A DNA stretch of 18,481 nt from Planctomycetota bacterium (GTDB taxonomy: Bacteria > Planctomycetota > Phycisphaerae > Phycisphaerales > SM1A02): positions 1 through 18,481 of the forward strand of contig JAPULD010000069.1 in NCBI GenBank assembly GCA_027295365.1. The letters are read 5' to 3'. The position numbers and the translations under genes are program-made. Positions 14,884 through 18,481 of the stretch are shown here, piece by piece. How positions within the stretch are numbered: position 1 is the first letter of the stretch; each line of letters starts with the position of its first letter. Below the pieces are notes generated by a model, which made no database searches, was not told the origin of the DNA, and was given only the letters and a program-made list of their open reading frames with translations.

Positions 14884-15819
14884 TTAGAAATTGTAGGAAA
14901 ACCCTATAAACAGGCCATACTCTTCGGCGAGCTGGACATCGCTCTTGTCGGAGCTTTCCCGGATTCGCGTGTAGACCGGGAACCGGGCGTATACAGTGAG
15001 CGTCAGGTCTTCCCGGATCCCCCAGGTGAGCGCAGGACGCAAGGCGATTTCGAAGCGGCCAGTGTTGGGTACGCCAAACGAACCGTCAAACACGCCATCT
15101 GGACCCACGATGTCATCGCCATCGAATTTGTCGCGTCCTGACCAGAACACTTCGGTGTAGAAGCCGAGGATGATCGGCTCCTGTTCAAGTTTGAGGGCCG
15201 GTCCGAACGTGAATGTGGCGCTCGGCGCCGTCTGGTAGTCGTATCGGTTCTCATAGAGTGGAAACGTCGCGCTGATGTTTCCAAAAAGCATCCAGTGGTC
15301 ATCCAGCCGCACCAACACATTGATGCCGAGGGTCGGGTCGAAGGTGCCGGTCCCGAGTTGCAGGTGGCTGTGCTTCGGGACGATCACGCCCAGATCATGG
15401 GCCTCTTCATGCCCCAGATAGGACGCGGCGGTGACCTTGTTGAGCCGACCGGTCGGCACGCTCAAACCGGCGAAGATCGAGATCTGATACGAGGGCTCAA
15501 ACGCAACATAGTGTCGCAGACCAAGCCTCAGGTCGCCAACGCCATCAAAGGTCTCGTCACGATGATGTTCGTCATCTTCATCAACCCTGAGCGTCACCCA
15601 CTTGTAAGGCGTGAACAGAGAGATTTCCGTGAGATCGGCCAACGCGTAGCGCAAGGTGATGTCGGTTTGAATCAATTGGAATTCCGCATCGCCATGCTCG
15701 GCGGCCTTCGGACTCCGCGCGGAAAGTTCCGAGAAACTCACATAGTCGTCACCATAGACGAGCCTTGACAGCTTGTGGTATTGAAAACTCGTATCAAGAC
15801 GAAACCCGCCTTTCTGCAA
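14884..15819 (-). CDS. Outer-membrane beta-barrel protein, MetA/transporter-like; body of an interrupted gene
   Basis: The 311 residues from the TTG at 15819 show alternating hydrophobic/aromatic strands typical of a barrel: VGDLRLGLRHYV, YQISIFAGLSVPTGRLNK, HWMLFGNISATFPLYENRYDY, and a final strand ending GLFIGFSYNF with the C-terminal Phe expected for outer-membrane insertion. It resembles the phenol-degradation MetA-like or transporter family of putative barrels. The TTG is a poor start: it lacks a signal peptide and ribosome site. The frame remains open up to 15882 and continues, across two TGA codons (15885-15883 and 15894-15892), into a signal-peptide-like segment starting at 15984. The gene is therefore probably full-length in origin but interrupted, or misread in sequencing. 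It lies 33 bases downstream of a CusA-like pump on the same strand, suggesting a role in metal-related export or envelope adaptation. Confidence 0.65.
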   Translation of the reverse strand: MQKGGFRLDTSFQYHKLSRLVYGDDYVSFSELSARSPKAAEHGDAEFQLIQTDITLRYALADLTEISLFTPYKWVTLRVDEDDEHHRDETFDGVGDLRLGLRHYVAFEPSYQISIFAGLSVPTGRLNKVTAASYLGHEEAHDLGVIVPKHSHLQLGTGTFDPTLGINVLVRLDDHWMLFGNISATFPLYENRYDYQTAPSATFTFGPALKLEQEPIILGFYTEVFWSGRDKFDGDDIVGPDGVFDGSFGVPNTGRFEIALRPALTWGIREDLTLTVYARFPVYTRIRESSDKSDVQLAEEYGLFIGFSYNF

Positions 15820-15891
15820 GGGCTTGTCGTAGATCGATCGTCCGCCAATGGTGCCCTCCTGACCGGAGAGAATCGGGCTCGCTCAGCCCGG

Positions 15892-15984
15892 TCATTGCGC
15901 CTGCGCGTGCTGCTGAAAGCCGAACATGGTGGCAGACATAACCAAGAGGCAGCCTGCCAATTGATGTTCAAGAATCATGTTCAT
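15892..15984 (-). pseudogene. Signal-peptide segment of the barrel gene, ended by TGA
   Basis: The ATG at 15984 opens a 30-residue frame: a short N region, a hydrophobic core (LAGCLLVMSATMFGF) and QQHAQAQ, a credible signal-peptidase region. An AGGAG lies 11 bases upstream, and the CusA-like gene stops 33 bases before, so this is where the operon's second gene should start. The frame then reads TGA-CCG-GGC-TGA and continues in the same phase into the barrel. TGA is an ordinary stop in this window (it ends the LapA, fusion-protein, pump and pheA genes), so read-through is not assumed. Confidence 0.55.
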
Positions 15985-16017
15985 TCCCTGGATTACTCCT
16001 GTGTCGTGTATTTCACT

Positions 16018-18481
16018 TCACGAGGCTTCTTCAACGATTCGTGAATCGGACAATTGAGCACGAAACACTCGTCGCATCGCCACGCGTTTGGCCATATAGA
16101 AAATAACGGGGTAGATCAGCAGTTCAAGAATAAAGCTGGTGCCGACGCCCCCGATCATGGGGACGGCGAGCCTGCGCATGGTGTCCGCCCCCGCCCCGGT
16201 GGCCCAGAGCAATGGCAGCAGACCCGCGAAGATCGCGAAGACCGTCATCGTCTTGGGACGAATTCGTTTAACGGCCCCGTCGTGAATCGCGTGCCAGAGA
16301 TCATCGGTATTCCGCATCCGGCCTTCGTCTCGAAAACGCTCAAAACTGTTGTCCAGATACAGCAGCATGACAAGCCCGGTCTCCGCATCCAGTCCCGCCA
16401 AGGCGATCACGCCCACCCATACCGCCAGGGACAGGTTGTAGTCCAGGAAATACAGGAACCAGATGGCCCCCACCAGACTGAACGGCACCGCCAGCATCAC
16501 AATGCACACGCGGAGCCAACTGTGGGTCGCCATGTACAACAGAAGCACGATCAAGACGCCCGCCAGAGGTACGACGACCATGAGTCGCTTCTTCGCGGCC
16601 TGCATGTATTCGTACTGTCCCGACCAGATGATGGAATAGCCCGCGGGCAACTGCACCGCTTCATTCACCGCTCGTTGCGCATTCTTCACGTAGGTCCCGA
16701 TATCGATTCCCGTGATGTCGACGTAGACCCAACTGGTCAGCCGTGCGTTTTCACTCTTGACCATGGGCGGTCCTTTGTGAATGCTCAGCGAGGCCAGTTG
16801 CCCCAGGGGAATCTGAGCCCCGGTCGGAGTGGGCACCAAGGCCCGCTTCAACGCCGGCAGGTTGTCACGTAATTCATGCGGATAGCGAACATTGACGGGA
16901 TACCGTTCGAGTCCCTCGATGGTCTGGGTGACGTTCATGCCCCCCATCGCGCTCATGATGACGTCCTGCACGTCGGCGATGGTGAGGCCGTATCTTGCGA
17001 TCTCGTCGCGGTTGATGCGGATGTCGAGGTAGTTGCCCCCCACGCTCTTTTCCGCGAACGCACTGACGGTGTAGGCACCCACGCCCTCGGCGGTTTTGAC
17101 GACTCCCGCGATCAAGTTGCTGATCTCGGACAACTTCTCGAGATCTGATCCCATCACCTTGATGCCGATGGGCGTCTTGATCCCGGTCGACAGCATATCG
17201 ATGCGCGTCTTGATGGGCATCGTCCAGGCGTTGGTCAAACCCGGGATCTGCATGACTTCGTTGAGCCCCGGCACGTGGGTTCCGTCCGGCCAGTCGTAAC
17301 CATAGGTGAGTTCATCAATCGTGATCGGTCGCGTATCGGGAAACCAATTGCTCGCCGGCGTTCTGAGAAATGCCGGCCAGTTCTTCCAAAAACGCGCCAC
17401 GGGGATTTTTCGCCACTTGTCCTTGTCCCGATGCAGGGTGATCGTGGTTTCGATCATCGTGAGGGGAGCCGGATCCGTCGCGGTCTCGGCTCGCCCGATC
17501 TTGCCGAGGACGTTTTGCACCTCGGGGAACTGCATGATGAGCTTGTCCGTCTGTTGTAGCAATTCCCGCGCCTTCATGGCGCTGATCCCCGGGTCGGTGG
17601 TGGGCATGTACAGCAGATCACCCTCTTCCAGAGGCGGCATGAATTCACTGCCCAGCTTCTGCAACGGATAGAGCGTCGAAGCCATCAAGGCGATCGCGGC
17701 AAGAATGGTGAGCCATCGAAAACGCATGACGAGGGCGAACGCCGGGTTGTAGATCCATTCAAGGAATCGGCTGATCGGATTGCGATGTTCATCGATGATC
17801 TTCTGGGGCAGGATGAGCAGACCACTCAACACGATCCATCCGGGGATGATCCACCAGCGATAGGGCTCTAATTGGGAAAGTGGCACGAACGCCAGCACCA
17901 AGGCCGGCCCGGCGATGACCGCCCCATAGGTGAACAACCGTCTGGTAAGGCTGATCGTCTTGGGAACGACTTGCTCCGAGATGAAGTAGACCATCAGTAC
18001 CGGAATGATCGTGATCGCCAGCACCGCCCCCGCCATCATCGAAAACGTCTTGGTGTACGCCAAGGGCTTGAACAAACGTCCCGACTGTTCGCCCAGGGCG
18101 AAGATCGGCAGGAAACTCACGGTGATGATCAACAACGCGAAAAAGAGGCTGGGCGCGACTTCGATCGCGGCATCCGTGATGACTTGCGCTCGCAGACGAG
18201 GGGTTTCTCCTTGCGAGATGCGATGACGTTCTCGTTCAAGATGCTTGTGCGCGTTCTCGACCATGATGATCGAGCTGTCCACCATGACGCCAATGGCAAT
18301 GGCGATTCCGCCCAGACTCATGATGTTGGCGTTCAGGTCCATCACGTACATTGCGGTGATCGTGATCAGGACTCCCGTCGGAAGGACGAAAATCGCCACC
18401 AGCGCGCTGCGGGCATGGATGAGAAAGAGAATGCAGATGAGCGAAACGATGAGGATCTCTTCGATCAACGTGAACATGAGC
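16018..18481 (-). CDS. CusA/CzcA-type heavy-metal RND efflux pump, N-terminus outside window
   Basis: These 820 or so residues of an inner-membrane metal exporter are truncated by the window edge; the frame is open past 18480, so the ATG at 18477 is internal. About 1050 to 1090 residues would be expected in full. It starts near TM2 (LIVSLICILFLIHARSALVAI), then shows the metal-RND TM4 motif IAIGVMVDSSIIMVENAHKHLE with the proton-relay aspartate, and EGDLLYMPTTDPGIS and GKIGRAETATDPAP, diagnostic of CusA/CzcA. These are followed by RIDMLSTGIKTPIGIKV and MLLYLDNSFERF. The GDLLYMP and MLSTGIK versions look closer to the CusA (Cu/Ag) branch than CzcA, but metal specificity is inference. A segment between the ETTITLH strand and the IPGLTNAW region is about 45 residues longer than in E. 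coli CusA from memory. The barrel gene follows 33 bases downstream. Confidence 0.93.
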   Translation of the reverse strand, partial: LMFTLIEEILIVSLICILFLIHARSALVAIFVLPTGVLITITAMYVMDLNANIMSLGGIAIAIGVMVDSSIIMVENAHKHLERERHRISQGETPRLRAQVITDAAIEVAPSLFFALLIITVSFLPIFALGEQSGRLFKPLAYTKTFSMMAGAVLAITIIPVLMVYFISEQVVPKTISLTRRLFTYGAVIAGPALVLAFVPLSQLEPYRWWIIPGWIVLSGLLILPQKIIDEHRNPISRFLEWIYNPAFALVMRFRWLTILAAIALMASTLYPLQKLGSEFMPPLEEGDLLYMPTTDPGISAMKARELLQQTDKLIMQFPEVQNVLGKIGRAETATDPAPLTMIETTITLHRDKDKWRKIPVARFWKNWPAFLRTPASNWFPDTRPITIDELTYGYDWPDGTHVPGLNEVMQIPGLTNAWTMPIKTRIDMLSTGIKTPIGIKVMGSDLEKLSEISNLIAGVVKTAEGVGAYTVSAFAEKSVGGNYLDIRINRDEIARYGLTIADVQDVIMSAMGGMNVTQTIEGLERYPVNVRYPHELRDNLPALKRALVPTPTGAQIPLGQLASLSIHKGPPMVKSENARLTSWVYVDITGIDIGTYVKNAQRAVNEAVQLPAGYSIIWSGQYEYMQAAKKRLMVVVPLAGVLIVLLLYMATHSWLRVCIVMLAVPFSLVGAIWFLYFLDYNLSLAVWVGVIALAGLDAETGLVMLLYLDNSFERFRDEGRMRNTDDLWHAIHDGAVKRIRPKTMTVFAIFAGLLPLLWATGAGADTMRRLAVPMIGGVGTSFILELLIYPVIFYMAKRVAMRRVFRAQLSDSRIVEEAS

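Noticed and set aside
15738..15971. A 77-codon minus-strand frame overlapping the barrel start
   Set aside because: It begins at a TTG inside the signal-peptide codons in another phase and turns into arginine-rich sequence. The in-phase signal peptide from 15984 is a better explanation.
14884..15984. Selenocysteine or UGA-as-tryptophan recoding in the barrel gene
   Set aside because: No SECIS-like hairpin is evident after the UGA codons, and UGA ends several other genes here. The two UGAs also lie in a non-catalytic linker.

Overview
The window most likely comes from a planctomycete, probably class Phycisphaerae. The best evidence is a secreted subtilase (5632-7263, minus) ending in two dockerin-type calcium-loop repeats of the D-x-N-x-D...VDVxDLLxLLAxW kind, which are widespread in that group. 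The moderately GC-rich coding DNA, several small lipoproteins and an ECF-type sigma factor with a C-terminal extension fit this. The assignment is inferred from gene content, with no marker-gene alignment. No CRISPR array, insertion sequence, phage gene or tRNA cluster was seen. Most genes are ordinary chromosomal genes.

Layout. 1-893: 3' part of an ABC-2 type permease (plus). 982-1221: a small LapA-domain membrane protein whose stop codon directly abuts the stop of a convergent two-gene RND efflux operon (membrane fusion lipoprotein 4287-5402, then pump 1222-4290, minus, coupled by a GTGA overlap). 5632-7263: secreted S8 peptidase (minus). 7803-8273: small lipoprotein with an EF-hand-like loop (plus). 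8289-9389: chorismate mutase/prephenate dehydratase PheA (minus). 9503-9850: transfer-messenger RNA (ssrA), with a recognisable tag reading frame and pseudoknots, followed by a strong intrinsic terminator. 9970-10347: DUF2237 protein (plus). 10366-11643: a cysteine-containing small lipoprotein followed by a GT11 fucosyltransferase (one minus-strand operon). 11995-13703: ECF-like sigma factor translationally coupled to an AlkC-like HEAT-repeat protein (minus). 13907-14695: lipoprotein with two ABM-like ferredoxin-fold repeats (plus). 14884-15984: outer-membrane barrel protein whose signal-peptide segment and barrel lie in one frame but are separated by two UGA codons (minus). 16018-18481: 3' two-thirds of a CusA/CzcA-type metal efflux pump (minus, runs off the window), directly upstream of that barrel gene.

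Functional picture. There are two RND export systems. One is a complete fusion-protein/pump pair without an outer-membrane factor. The other is a metal-type pump with a beta-barrel gene 33 bases downstream. Housekeeping functions are phenylalanine biosynthesis (PheA) and ribosome rescue (tmRNA). Three of the four convergent gene pairs meet with 0, 15 and 18 bases between stops, leaving no room for ordinary terminators.

I did not find a convincing undescribed multi-gene system. The observations most worth checking are the double in-frame UGA after the signal peptide of the barrel protein, the sigma factor/AlkC-like pair, and the repeat- and hairpin-containing control region between 13704 and 13906.
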